Shown: positions 1-6,610, counted from the stretch's first letter. The stretch is 7,709 nt of DNA from Sulfurospirillaceae bacterium (GCA_028705785.1 JAQWCT010000128.1:1-7709); one strand, 5' to 3'. Notes: generated by a model not told the origin, from the letters alone. Made by a program: numbers and translations.

Positions 1-1153
1 CATCACCATATTTTTTCTGTAACTCTTTAATTTTTGGCGCAAGCTCTTTAAGCTTGTTCATCGATACCATACCTTTGTATGTCAAAGGATAAAGCACCAA
101 ACGAATCATAATAGTCATAGCAACAATCGCCCAACCCCAGTTACCAAACAATCCGTGCAAATAGGAAAGAAGCGTGAAGAGTGGTTTTGAAATAAAGGTA
201 AAAAATCCATATTCTATAACATCTGATAATTCTTCGTTAATACTTTTAAGTATTTTATGGTCTTTGGGTCCGATATAACCGCTAAGTTTAAAATCTTCAC
301 TACCTTTAACAAAAAGGAGTGGTGATTTTTCTTTACCTACGGAGATAACAGCATCTAGACCTTTATCCAGTTGATAAAAAAATGTGGTGTAGTATTTATC
401 TGCTGTTGCGACTATTTTTGCATTTGCAAATTGCTCATCACCTTTGGCATCACCATCATCGATGGTTTTGATGGTATTGTCCATCTTTTTAATCAAAGCA
501 CCATGAAAAGTATAACTATCTACTGCAATAGTTGGGTGAAAACCAGGAGTTACAAAATAGTCCTTTGGAGAACTAAGCTTTACATGTAAGTCATATTTTC
601 CTGAGGGAAAGAAAGTTAAAGTTTTAGTGATACTCAAAGCACCTAGCGTTTGGGTCAATACAACACTGCTTCCATTCTCGCTTACTTCAACCATGTTTTT
701 ATCAGCACTATAACTCATCACAAAAGCATCAGCATTAACCGCTTTATCGCTAAATCTTACCTCAAGTGGTAATAAACCTTGTGATACATCAATAAGTTGA
801 AATCGCTCGCCTTGTTCATCTTTATATTTTGCTTCTTCAAGATAAAACTTGACAATTCTACCTAATCTATCAATCTGGACTTCATAAGAAGCCGCTTTAA
901 TAGTCGTAATAATTTCATCTTCTTTAACATTAGTCACAGGAGCATTTGTCACATCGCTAGCAACTAAAGATTTAACTTCTGGTGCGGTAGATGCTGCACT
1001 TTTTGTTGTGTCTTGTTGCTCTTTGGTGATGGAAGTCGTTTCAGTTTGAGGAAGTGTTTTGGGGATAAAAAAATGATCATAAAGTGCAAAAAAGAGAAAT
1101 GATAATGCGGTTGCGATGATAATTCGCATCTGAGGACTTAATTTATCTAGCAC
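1..1153 (-). CDS. yidC: Membrane protein insertase YidC, N-terminal 384 residues (3' end outside window)
   Basis: YidC/Oxa1 inserts and folds inner-membrane proteins, alone or with SecYEG. The translation starts at a GTG (1153-1151) preceded by AAGGA, giving VLDKLSPQMR and then a first membrane segment at about residues 11-30. A Thr/Ser/Lys-rich linker (about 31-75) and a long beta-rich periplasmic domain (about 80-310) follow, as in Gram-negative YidC. The second membrane region begins near residue 318. The conserved core GNWGWAIVAMTIMIRLVLYP at 337-356 includes the membrane-embedded Arg351 that marks the hydrophilic substrate groove, followed by the cytoplasmic helical hairpin (about 359-384). 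Family members of this phylum have roughly 530 residues, so the last three or so membrane segments lie off the left edge. It is 15 nt downstream of yidD and is probably cotranscribed with rpmH-rnpA-yidD. An ATG at residue 9 would remove the conserved N-terminus, so GTG is preferred. Confidence 0.96.
   Translation of the reverse strand, partial: MLDKLSPQMRIIIATALSFLFFALYDHFFIPKTLPQTETTSITKEQQDTTKSAASTAPEVKSLVASDVTNAPVTNVKEDEIITTIKAASYEVQIDRLGRIVKFYLEEAKYKDEQGERFQLIDVSQGLLPLEVRFSDKAVNADAFVMSYSADKNMVEVSENGSSVVLTQTLGALSITKTLTFFPSGKYDLHVKLSSPKDYFVTPGFHPTIAVDSYTFHGALIKKMDNTIKTIDDGDAKGDEQFANAKIVATADKYYTTFFYQLDKGLDAVISVGKEKSPLLFVKGSEDFKLSGYIGPKDHKILKSINEELSDVIEYGFFTFISKPLFTLLSYLHGLFGNWGWAIVAMTIMIRLVLYPLTYKGMVSMNKLKELAPKIKELQKKYGD
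580..589. repeat. TTACATGTAA palindrome inside yidC
   Basis: Exact copy of the 10-bp palindrome. On the minus strand it is read as TTA CAT GTA A, coding Leu-His-Val at residues 189-191 of YidC. Confidence 0.75.
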
Positions 1154-1168
1154 GAGATTCCTTTTATT

Positions 1169-1498
1169 TCAATATTTAAAAGCTTTTACAAGATAAAAAC
1201 TTTGTTTATCTTTGGGTATAAACCAAAAATAAATAGATATAGATTGAAGTTTATGTGGCATAAGAGGAGAAGATGCAAAAACTTTTTGCACTATGGGATA
1301 ATCAATCCCACCAGGAAAAAGCTGGTTGCATTTTAAGATGCGGATAAAACTGTAAAAGATAGCTTTTAAAAAACTATTGTGTAAAAGTTGCTCTTTTGCA
1401 TACTGCGAACAGGTAGGATAATATCTGCAACTTCCATAGCCAATCAGTGTAAAAAACTTCTGATAAAGCTTTATGATAAACAGGGCAAAAGATTTCAT
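1169..1498 (-). CDS. yidD: Membrane protein insertion efficiency factor YidD
   Basis: YidD is a small amphipathic inner-membrane-associated protein that assists YidC-dependent insertion. The 109-residue product has the family hallmark GSCRYYPTCSQYA at 22-34, with Cys24 and Cys30, then a third conserved cysteine (Cys57, ILKCNQ) and the FPGGIDYP motif at 61-68. The N-terminal helix (FALFIIKLYQKFF) is the expected membrane-binding segment. I chose ATG 1498-1496 because family members begin about ten residues before the LYQ motif and because this ATG overlaps the rnpA stop as ATGA, which suggests translational coupling; its own Shine-Dalgarno sequence is weak. An upstream in-frame TTG at 1531 would add 11 residues and lie inside rnpA, which is less likely. 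The tail after residue 70 is longer than in E. coli YidD and has no motif that I recognise. Confidence 0.93.
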   Translation of the reverse strand: MKSFALFIIKLYQKFFTLIGYGSCRYYPTCSQYAKEQLLHNSFLKAIFYSFIRILKCNQLFPGGIDYPIVQKVFASSPLMPHKLQSISIYFWFIPKDKQSFYLVKAFKY

Positions 1499-1833
1499 TC
1501 TTTCACACAGTTTAATTTTTTCATAGACCAAACAAGGCTCTTTTTTAGAACCTCGTAGGGTATTTGATTCATCTTCTCTTTTGCTACAAAAACATACACG
1601 CCATCATGCAAATTATCTTGAATTTCTAAAAAAATAGCCCGAAGTCTTCGTTTAGCTAAATTTCGCTTGATAGCATTACCGACTTTTTTACTTGCCGTAA
1701 AGCCAACTCGTTTTTTGATATCACTATTGTAAAAAACTAAGGCACTTTCTGTGTGCCATTTTTTTGCATTGTTATAAATATATGAATACTCTCTTGTTGC
1801 CTTGAGAGTTTCATACTCTTTTAAACGGCCAAT
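1495..1833 (-). CDS. rnpA: Ribonuclease P protein component, apparent ATT start
   Basis: RnpA is the basic protein subunit that helps the RNase P RNA bind and cleave the 5' leader of precursor tRNAs. The 112-residue reading frame contains the family core: KKWHTESALVFY at 24-35, RVGFTASKKVGNAIKRN at 42-58, and the RNR-type signature KRNLAKRRLR at 56-65, then DGVYVFVAKEK (77-87) and a C-terminal helix. The frame is open only back to a TAG at about 1857, and no ATG, GTG or TTG occurs before the conserved core. The best start is ATT at 1833-1831, with AAAGGA at 1847-1842, 8 nt upstream. This gives a normal family length and a 13-nt overlap with rpmH. The stop overlaps the yidD ATG (ATGA). An unseen sequencing error near the start is the alternative, but the intact downstream frame argues for a functional gene. 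Confidence 0.9.
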   Translation of the reverse strand: MGRLKEYETLKATREYSYIYNNAKKWHTESALVFYNSDIKKRVGFTASKKVGNAIKRNLAKRRLRAIFLEIQDNLHDGVYVFVAKEKMNQIPYEVLKKSLVWSMKKLNCVKE

Positions 1834-1955
1834 TTTCTTCTTCCTTTGGCGCGTCTAGCAGCAATGACTTTTCTTCCACCTTTAGTCTTCATTCTTACTC
1901 TAAAACCGTGTGTGCGTTTTTTTGGAGTATTGTGTGGCTGATAAGTTCTTTTCAT
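1821..1955 (-). CDS. rpmH: 50S ribosomal protein L34
   Basis: L34 is a small, very basic protein of the large ribosomal subunit. The 44-residue product is a full-length, textbook match: it starts MKRTYQPHNTPKKRTHGFRV, continues with RMKTKGGRKVIAARRAKGRR and ends KLAV. The start ATG (1955-1953) has AAAGGA about 6 nt upstream. It is the first gene of the rpmH-rnpA-yidD-yidC block, an order conserved across many bacteria. Its last 13 nt are also the first codons of rnpA in another frame, so translation of the two is probably coupled. No dnaA gene lies upstream; instead the unrelated mutase operon ends 101 nt away on the same strand. Confidence 0.98.
   Translation of the reverse strand: MKRTYQPHNTPKKRTHGFRVRMKTKGGRKVIAARRAKGRRKLAV
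1842..1847 (-). promoter_or_regulatory. Shine-Dalgarno sequence deciding the ATT start of rnpA
   Basis: AAAGGA on the minus strand lies inside the end of rpmH, 8 nt before the ATT at 1833-1831. This is good spacing, and no other initiation codon is placed to use it for the rnpA frame. It supports initiation at a non-canonical codon. Confidence 0.6.
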
Positions 1956-1991
1956 CAAAAGTCCTTTTATAAAAAATAATTTAAGGTACGG

Positions 1992-1997
1992 ATTTTA
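1992..1997 (-). promoter_or_regulatory. Candidate -10 box of the rpmH operon promoter
   Basis: The minus strand reads GTTGAGG-TAAAAT, with the hexamer 37 nt before the rpmH start codon. Campylobacterota sigma-70 promoters rely on such a -10 box and have a poorly conserved -35 region. None of the nearby sequence matches TTGACA. It is the best -10 candidate in the 101-nt gap (1956-2056), but the call rests on the hexamer alone. Confidence 0.4.
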
Positions 1998-2042
1998 CCT
2001 CAACTTTACTTAAATTTGCATAAGCTTAGATTAAGCACGCCG

Positions 2043-2052
2043 TTACATGTAA
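2043..2052. repeat. TTACATGTAA palindrome, intergenic copy
   Basis: Perfect 10-bp palindrome located between the stop codon of the ligase gene (2057) and rpmH. It is the only copy in the window outside coding sequence. As a hairpin it could have only a very short stem and it has no T-tract behind it, so it is not a standard intrinsic terminator. Confidence 0.75.
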
Positions 2053-2056
2053 GGAA

Positions 2057-3631
2057 TTACCGTACTTCTAAAACTTGCTTCTTTAACACTTCTTTGTCTA
2101 TCTTGCCTTCACTTACAGAGGTTAAGGGTAGTTTTTCTTTATACATGATAATGGAGGGAATCATATGGTTAGGGAGATGTTTTTTAAGTTCAAAAAGTAT
2201 TTCATTTTTGGGCAATTCTCTTTTAGCACTATAAACCATCACTATCTCTTCTTCAATTTTTTCATTTTCAATTGAAAAAACAGCACATTGCGTAATATCC
2301 ACTATTCTATCATGAACTACACTTTCAATTTCATAGGGACTGATACGAAAACCACACGATTTGATCATATCGTCTTTACGGGAAACAAAATAGATATAGT
2401 CCTCTTCATCTCTATACACAAAATCACCACTACACACCACGATTTCATCCGTCAAATCACCCTCTAAGTTCACGATATTTTTCAAAATCTGGATGCTTTG
2501 AAGTCGTTTTTGTGTATCTTCTCTTGATTTCCAATACCCTTTATAAATATACCCTCCACGATGAATCAATTCGCCTATTTCACGCGGTTTACACTCCATG
2601 CCTTGCTCATTGATGATGTGTATTTCCACACCAGGGATGGGCTTTCCAATAGAATTTGGACGAATTTTAAGTTGCGCAGGATCAAGATAAGTAGAACGAA
2701 ATGCTTCGGTCAGTCCATGCATGGAGAAAAATTGTGCATTGATAAATCGCTCTTCAATATCGTTAATCATCTTAGGCGTTATTTTTCCACCCGAAGAGGT
2801 CACAATGCGGACATTGGCTAAAAGTTTGGGATGAGGAATGCGTTTGGTGTCACCTTCAAACATCTGCGTAATATGTGGAGGCATTACGGGTAAAATCGTT
2901 ACTTTGTCATTGATAAGATGGTTGAAAAAATCTGCTGGAAGTACGAGTGAATGAATCGCTAAAGTGGCGTTATTGTAAATCGCACAAAAAATTTGGTTCA
3001 ATCCATAATCAAGGATAAACGGTAAAGTACCAGAGATAACATCATCGCTTTTAAGATGAAGATACTGAGAGACGACCCTTGCACTATCAATTAAGTTGCG
3101 ATGCGTTAAGACGATGCCGCGAGGAAAACCTGTCACACCAAAACTATAAGTAATCGCAGCATTTTTATAATCCATAATGTTACATGTATAGATATCACTG
3201 CAACATTTATAAATCTCTTCAAAAGAGACGATGTCTCGCTCAATTGCTTCATAAGTAACGATTTTGCCGTTATAATTGATTTCATCAATATTTTTAATTT
3301 TGGCTTTATCGGTGATAATACACTTAATATCGCAATCTTTAACGATATGCTCTACTTGCTCAGGTTTGAGTAACCTTGAAATAGGAACAAATATATACTC
3401 AGTCGAGAGCAATGCCAAAATAGCGATAACTTGCTCGCTTCCTTTGTGTGAATAGATACCAATACGCGAACCACTTTCCAATTTTAATTCAGAAAAATAT
3501 CGTGCGATTTGATTGACTTTTTTAAAGAGTTCGCCAAAACTCAACTGTTTTTGACCATCAATAATAGCAATTTTATCAGGACAAATTTCATTAGCTTTTT
3601 CAATCAGTGTTCGGATACAATTTATAGACAT
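2057..3631 (-). CDS. AMP-forming acyl/amino-acid adenylating ligase, last gene of the glutamate mutase operon
   Basis: A 524-residue member of the ANL superfamily (acyl-CoA synthetases and NRPS adenylation domains), which form an acyl-AMP from a carboxylic acid and ATP and pass the acyl group to a thiol. The phosphate-binding loop is SFGVTGFPRG at 163-172, an atypical form in which Arg171 replaces the usual Lys. Other motifs are LPFILDYGLNQ (203-213, with Asp208 in the A4 region), MHGLTEA (304-310, Glu309), SGD (401-403), SRKDDMIKSCGFRISPYEIE (417-436, hinge region) and EGKIDK (508-513, with catalytic Lys510). The protein is a complete two-domain ligase with no fused carrier or condensation domain. 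The ATG follows a strong AAGGAG and overlaps the glmL end by 10 nt. Asp208 resembles the residue that holds the substrate amino group in amino-acid-activating members, so glutamate, 3-methylaspartate or a deaminated derivative such as mesaconate are candidate substrates. This is inference only. Confidence 0.9.
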   Translation of the reverse strand: MSINCIRTLIEKANEICPDKIAIIDGQKQLSFGELFKKVNQIARYFSELKLESGSRIGIYSHKGSEQVIAILALLSTEYIFVPISRLLKPEQVEHIVKDCDIKCIITDKAKIKNIDEINYNGKIVTYEAIERDIVSFEEIYKCCSDIYTCNIMDYKNAAITYSFGVTGFPRGIVLTHRNLIDSARVVSQYLHLKSDDVISGTLPFILDYGLNQIFCAIYNNATLAIHSLVLPADFFNHLINDKVTILPVMPPHITQMFEGDTKRIPHPKLLANVRIVTSSGGKITPKMINDIEERFINAQFFSMHGLTEAFRSTYLDPAQLKIRPNSIGKPIPGVEIHIINEQGMECKPREIGELIHRGGYIYKGYWKSREDTQKRLQSIQILKNIVNLEGDLTDEIVVCSGDFVYRDEEDYIYFVSRKDDMIKSCGFRISPYEIESVVHDRIVDITQCAVFSIENEKIEEEIVMVYSAKRELPKNEILFELKKHLPNHMIPSIIMYKEKLPLTSVSEGKIDKEVLKKQVLEVR

Positions 3632-4824
3632 TTTGGCTCCTTATGGGTATCATTTTTCATTCCTAGCGTCCATATGGCGTAATCATAATCCATAACAATC
3701 GTAGGAAGTGAGTGTAAATTCATAACTTTTCGGTAGAAAAATGCGATGATAGCTTCGACTTCTTCATAGGATAGCACCTTGGTAATGCCTCCTGTTAGAA
3801 CGATACTTTTTAAAAGTTCAAGATGCAAGGTTACATAGGCAGGATTAAGTCTTGAAACTTTGTAAAGTACTAGGAAGATAGAAAGTTGCATTAAAATACG
3901 CAGTGACTTTGCACTCTCTTCTTCTAAAATATTTTCGGTAACATTGAGATAAGAGAGTAATTCATACACAAATTCATTGTTTTTAGCCGCAAAGATGAGT
4001 GTCTCTTTGGATTTGTAAACACCTAATTTTTTGAAAACAAGCCTATCGTATTCACTATCACTCAAGATATTATCACGCACCAAATCACGACTATAATGAA
4101 TATCTGTTGTGGCCCCACCAATATCAACGACAATGAAAGGATTGACCACTTCAAAATTCGCATCAATAAGTGGTAATGAGCGATTGACGATGTAAGGTGT
4201 TGAGTAAATTTGGTTAGAAGTAAACTCGTAAAGATGTTTGATATCTTCTTTGCCCACAATGTCAGCTTGGTAAAGATTGGTCAGATATTCTTTAAGCTCT
4301 GCTCCGTTTACATGTAACTTTTGCGTGATGATGTTATCTAGAACTTTAAGATTGGGGATATTTTGACTAAGATAAGCTGCATCTTGCGTTGTTCCCACAT
4401 AAACGATGTTGCTGTATTGGACTTTTGAAAGATAGTTAAAAAGCCTCTCGTCAAAAACACCACCAATGCCATCAATGCCTCCAACGATAATGACCACATC
4501 AATCAACTCTAAAGGTGCTTTACTCTCTTCGATCTTACTGTACAAAATCGTATCGATGATGTTAATACCCGAGTTAAAAGCGATATTTTTAGCAAATTTA
4601 AGGCTAAAAGAGTTCGTAAGTCCGATGATAAGAGTACTGAGCCCTCCATTGGCGGATGAACAGATATAAACATCTTCTTTGGCATAGTGTTTAAAAATAT
4701 CGCCGCATTTAGTGAGCAAATCATCATAAATATCTTTTTTAAAATCCCTAAAAAACTGAGCAAGCTTCGTCTCTTCGCAAACTTTAAAGTAGGTACTTCC
4801 TACATCAATCAGCAGTTTACTCAT
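3622..4824 (-). CDS. glmL: Glutamate mutase accessory protein MutL/GlmL (ASKHA ATPase fold)
   Basis: This 400-residue protein belongs to the MutL/GlmL family that accompanies adenosylcobalamin-dependent glutamate mutase. It is unrelated to the mismatch-repair MutL. Members are thought to act as chaperones or reactivating factors for the B12 enzyme, though this is less well established than the mutase reaction. Visible motifs are the N-terminal phosphate-binding LLIDVGSTYFK (4-14), CSSANGGL (55-62), VGGIDGIGG (114-122), the second phosphate loop VVDIGGATTD (232-241) and LTGGITK (343-349), all typical of the actin/Hsp70/sugar-kinase fold. It is shorter than the roughly 460 residues usual for clostridial MutL. 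Its start overlaps the glmE stop as ATGA and has AGGAG just upstream. It lies between glmE and the ligase gene, so the stoichiometry is probably set by coupled translation. Confidence 0.9.
   Translation of the reverse strand: MSKLLIDVGSTYFKVCEETKLAQFFRDFKKDIYDDLLTKCGDIFKHYAKEDVYICSSANGGLSTLIIGLTNSFSLKFAKNIAFNSGINIIDTILYSKIEESKAPLELIDVVIIVGGIDGIGGVFDERLFNYLSKVQYSNIVYVGTTQDAAYLSQNIPNLKVLDNIITQKLHVNGAELKEYLTNLYQADIVGKEDIKHLYEFTSNQIYSTPYIVNRSLPLIDANFEVVNPFIVVDIGGATTDIHYSRDLVRDNILSDSEYDRLVFKKLGVYKSKETLIFAAKNNEFVYELLSYLNVTENILEEESAKSLRILMQLSIFLVLYKVSRLNPAYVTLHLELLKSIVLTGGITKVLSYEEVEAIIAFFYRKVMNLHSLPTIVMDYDYAIWTLGMKNDTHKEPKCL
4308..4317. repeat. TTACATGTAA palindrome inside glmL
   Basis: Exact copy of the 10-bp palindrome, read as TTA CAT GTA A on the minus strand and coding Leu-His-Val at residues 170-172 of GlmL. 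Near copies with one mismatch are at 3180-3189 (TTACATGTAT) and 7041-7050 (TTACATGTAG, also read as Leu-His-Val). A weaker one is at 7360-7369 (ACACATGTAA). Confidence 0.75.
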
Positions 4825-6185
4825 AGCATCGCTCCTATATCGTGGATAATTTTATTGATGACTTCTGTTTTACTTGGCGGTAAATTAACTTTGGATTTTT
4901 CATAAGCAAAACACTTATCACTTAGTGGTAACTTTCCTTTTTCTATAATGCGGATATTGCCATTGTCATCTCGAATAGTAATAACTGCGTTATGATTGAT
5001 GATATGGGGCGAAAAAGGAACATCGATAATGCCATTTTTAATGGAGTTAAACACTTTACGCCATAAAGTATCGGCTTGGTCATTAAACACAGCGTCCATG
5101 ATAGAGCGAACCTCAGCTTCTAAGTTTTCTTCTTCAGCCTCATCGCTAATAACAGGAAGTCCTTTAAGCGTACGAAGCGTATATTTGGTATTGGCAACGG
5201 ATTGTGCGTTACACTGCATGGTAGGAATACCAAACGCTTCATCTCTGGTTTTAATGATGATTTTATCTGCCCTTACCATCGCTGCAATGACGGTATTAGT
5301 ATTGATTAAAGAATCAGAGAGCTCTTTATTACGAGGGAAAGCGCCCATCCATTGGTGATAAACCAAATTGATGATAGCATCCTCTCCTCCAAACTGGTTG
5401 GCATATTCACGAGAGAGTTTTTTCAAAACATTGGATGTGATGATATCTTGCATCATCGAGCCATTTTGTGAAAAACTCACTGAAAATGACTTCACGCCCT
5501 CTTCGATGGAAAGTAGCATCTCAATGAGTTGTATCACGATAACGATACAAGGAGGAACGAGTGTTGCAGTAAGTGGTCCAAAAGATTCTCTATTGATAGG
5601 CTCATTGAGGGTTGAATACTTAGCACAGACTTTATCGACATATTTCCAGTACAAAAAGGCTTTATCAAGAGGGAAGTTTTTAGAATATGGCAACATATAA
5701 GTGATAGGGCCACCTTCAATCTCAAATATGCCTGAAGCCAATGCTGTCTCTACCAAAAGCCTTGCATCGGGTGTTCCGTGTCGTAAACTTACTGGCTTAT
5801 TAAAATGTGTCACCATTTTTCTCGTTGTTCTATAACCATGATTGACCAATGGATAGCCGTTGAGCATATCCATCTCATTTTCTTCTGAGAGGGTGAGCAT
5901 TTTTTGTGCCATGGCGTAGTCATTAAGTCTCGTGTTACTATCGATTGTTAAAGGCAAAACATCGATATCTGCGGTCATAAATGTTTCATAAAGTTCAAAC
6001 ATCTTTTTATAAGTAGGAAAACCGCCTCTTGGCTGAACCAATACTCTATCTCTTTTTTTAAAGTGATGCGAGATAAAAAGTTCTTTGGAAGCTCCTTTAA
6101 TAAATGATTCTATCTCATCAAAATCAAAGGCATCAACAAATTCATTGCGGGTGATGATATCCCGTTCTTTTTGTAGTAAACTCAT
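4821..6185 (-). CDS. glmE: Glutamate mutase catalytic subunit (methylaspartate mutase E)
   Basis: GlmE is the TIM-barrel subunit that, with GlmS and adenosylcobalamin, interconverts L-glutamate and (2S,3S)-3-methylaspartate by a radical carbon-skeleton rearrangement. The 454-residue product aligns along its length with the C. cochlearium enzyme (about 483 residues), with an offset of 13-14. The substrate-clamping arginines are present: Arg53 (QPRGG, clostridial Arg66), Arg86 (TIDSNTR, Arg100) and Arg135 (LRHGTPD, Arg149). So are Glu157, Tyr163 and Tyr167 (EGGPITYMLPYSKN; Glu171, Tyr177, Tyr181) and Lys312 and Glu316 (IKTRDEAFGIP; Lys326, Glu330). Further matches are NREsFGPLTaTLVPP (198-212) and HQWMGaFP (277-284). 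Both ends are about 14 residues shorter than in Clostridium. It overlaps glmS and glmL by 4 nt each. The intact active site makes glutamate the likely substrate; I recalled the clostridial numbering from memory. Confidence 0.96.
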   Translation of the reverse strand: MSLLQKERDIITRNEFVDAFDFDEIESFIKGASKELFISHHFKKRDRVLVQPRGGFPTYKKMFELYETFMTADIDVLPLTIDSNTRLNDYAMAQKMLTLSEENEMDMLNGYPLVNHGYRTTRKMVTHFNKPVSLRHGTPDARLLVETALASGIFEIEGGPITYMLPYSKNFPLDKAFLYWKYVDKVCAKYSTLNEPINRESFGPLTATLVPPCIVIVIQLIEMLLSIEEGVKSFSVSFSQNGSMMQDIITSNVLKKLSREYANQFGGEDAIINLVYHQWMGAFPRNKELSDSLINTNTVIAAMVRADKIIIKTRDEAFGIPTMQCNAQSVANTKYTLRTLKGLPVISDEAEEENLEAEVRSIMDAVFNDQADTLWRKVFNSIKNGIIDVPFSPHIINHNAVITIRDDNGNIRIIEKGKLPLSDKCFAYEKSKVNLPPSKTEVINKIIHDIGAML

Positions 6186-6589
6186 GCTCGCTCACTCATA
6201 TATTTTTCTAGTTCATCTAAGCCCGTATTAAGATCAACTTGATGAAAGACTAAGTCAAAGCCGTAGGATTGGTACTTTGGTATAATATCACTTTGTTTGG
6301 CTTCACCGACTGCGAGATTGCCACCGATGACAAAAACAACATCTCTTAGCGTGTATTCGGAGCGCAAAAACTGCAAGTCCCTACACCAACCCTCAGCCTC
6401 ACCATTAAGTGAAGAGATAAGTAAAATATCTGCATCAGTTTCGACCACCGCATCGATAAACTCCTCCAAGGAAGTATTGACGCCTAGATTAAAAACTTCA
6501 AAACCTCTTGCTTGTAAAGAAATATCAATCAGTCTATTTGCCACCACATGAATGTCATTTCCGATTACGCCCGTTACTACTTTTTGCAT
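6182..6589 (-). CDS. glmS: Glutamate mutase B12-binding small subunit (methylaspartate mutase S)
   Basis: GlmS is the Rossmann-like cobalamin-binding subunit; its histidine replaces dimethylbenzimidazole as the lower cobalt ligand (base-off/His-on). The 135-residue product has near-normal family length (137). It shows the signature in order: D12-I-H14-V-V-A17 (DxHxxG motif, with Ala in the Gly position), the SxL motif S59-S-L61 and GGN at 89-91. The opening VVTGVIGNDIHVVANRLID corresponds closely to the clostridial VLGVIGSDCHAVGNKILD. It is the first gene of the operon and its TGA overlaps the glmE ATG. The Shine-Dalgarno sequence is weak (AGG about 8 nt upstream). This gene is unrelated to glucosamine-6-phosphate synthase, which shares the symbol. 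The Gly to Ala change is the only departure at a motif position. Confidence 0.95.
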   Translation of the reverse strand: MQKVVTGVIGNDIHVVANRLIDISLQARGFEVFNLGVNTSLEEFIDAVVETDADILLISSLNGEAEGWCRDLQFLRSEYTLRDVVFVIGGNLAVGEAKQSDIIPKYQSYGFDLVFHQVDLNTGLDELEKYMSERA

Positions 6590-6610
6590 CTGTTTGCCTA
6601 AATTTTTTTG

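Noticed and set aside
371..589. 72-codon frame on the plus strand antisense to yidC
   Set aside because: Shadow frame opposite a well-conserved gene; no ribosome binding site and no recognisable domain.
1499..1531. Longer YidD from a TTG at 1531
   Set aside because: It adds 11 residues overlapping rnpA with no good ribosome binding site; ATG 1498 fits the family length and the ATGA coupling with rnpA.
2024..2036. Hairpin GCTTA-GAT-TAAGC as an intrinsic terminator of the ligase operon
   Set aside because: The stem is only 5 bp and AT-rich, with no T-tract on the minus strand after it.
3622..4824. Assignment as DNA mismatch repair MutL
   Set aside because: The motifs are of the ASKHA fold (IDVGST, DIGGATTD), not of the GHKL ATPase, and the gene sits in the glutamate mutase operon; the shared name is a coincidence.
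4996..5700. Two plus-strand frames of 120 and 110 codons opposite glmE
   Set aside because: They are antisense to conserved GlmE sequence and have low-complexity Ser/Thr-rich translations typical of shadow frames.
6182..6589. Assignment as glucosamine-6-phosphate synthase GlmS
   Set aside because: The product is a 135-residue B12-binding domain with a DxH motif, far too short and unrelated to the amidotransferase.
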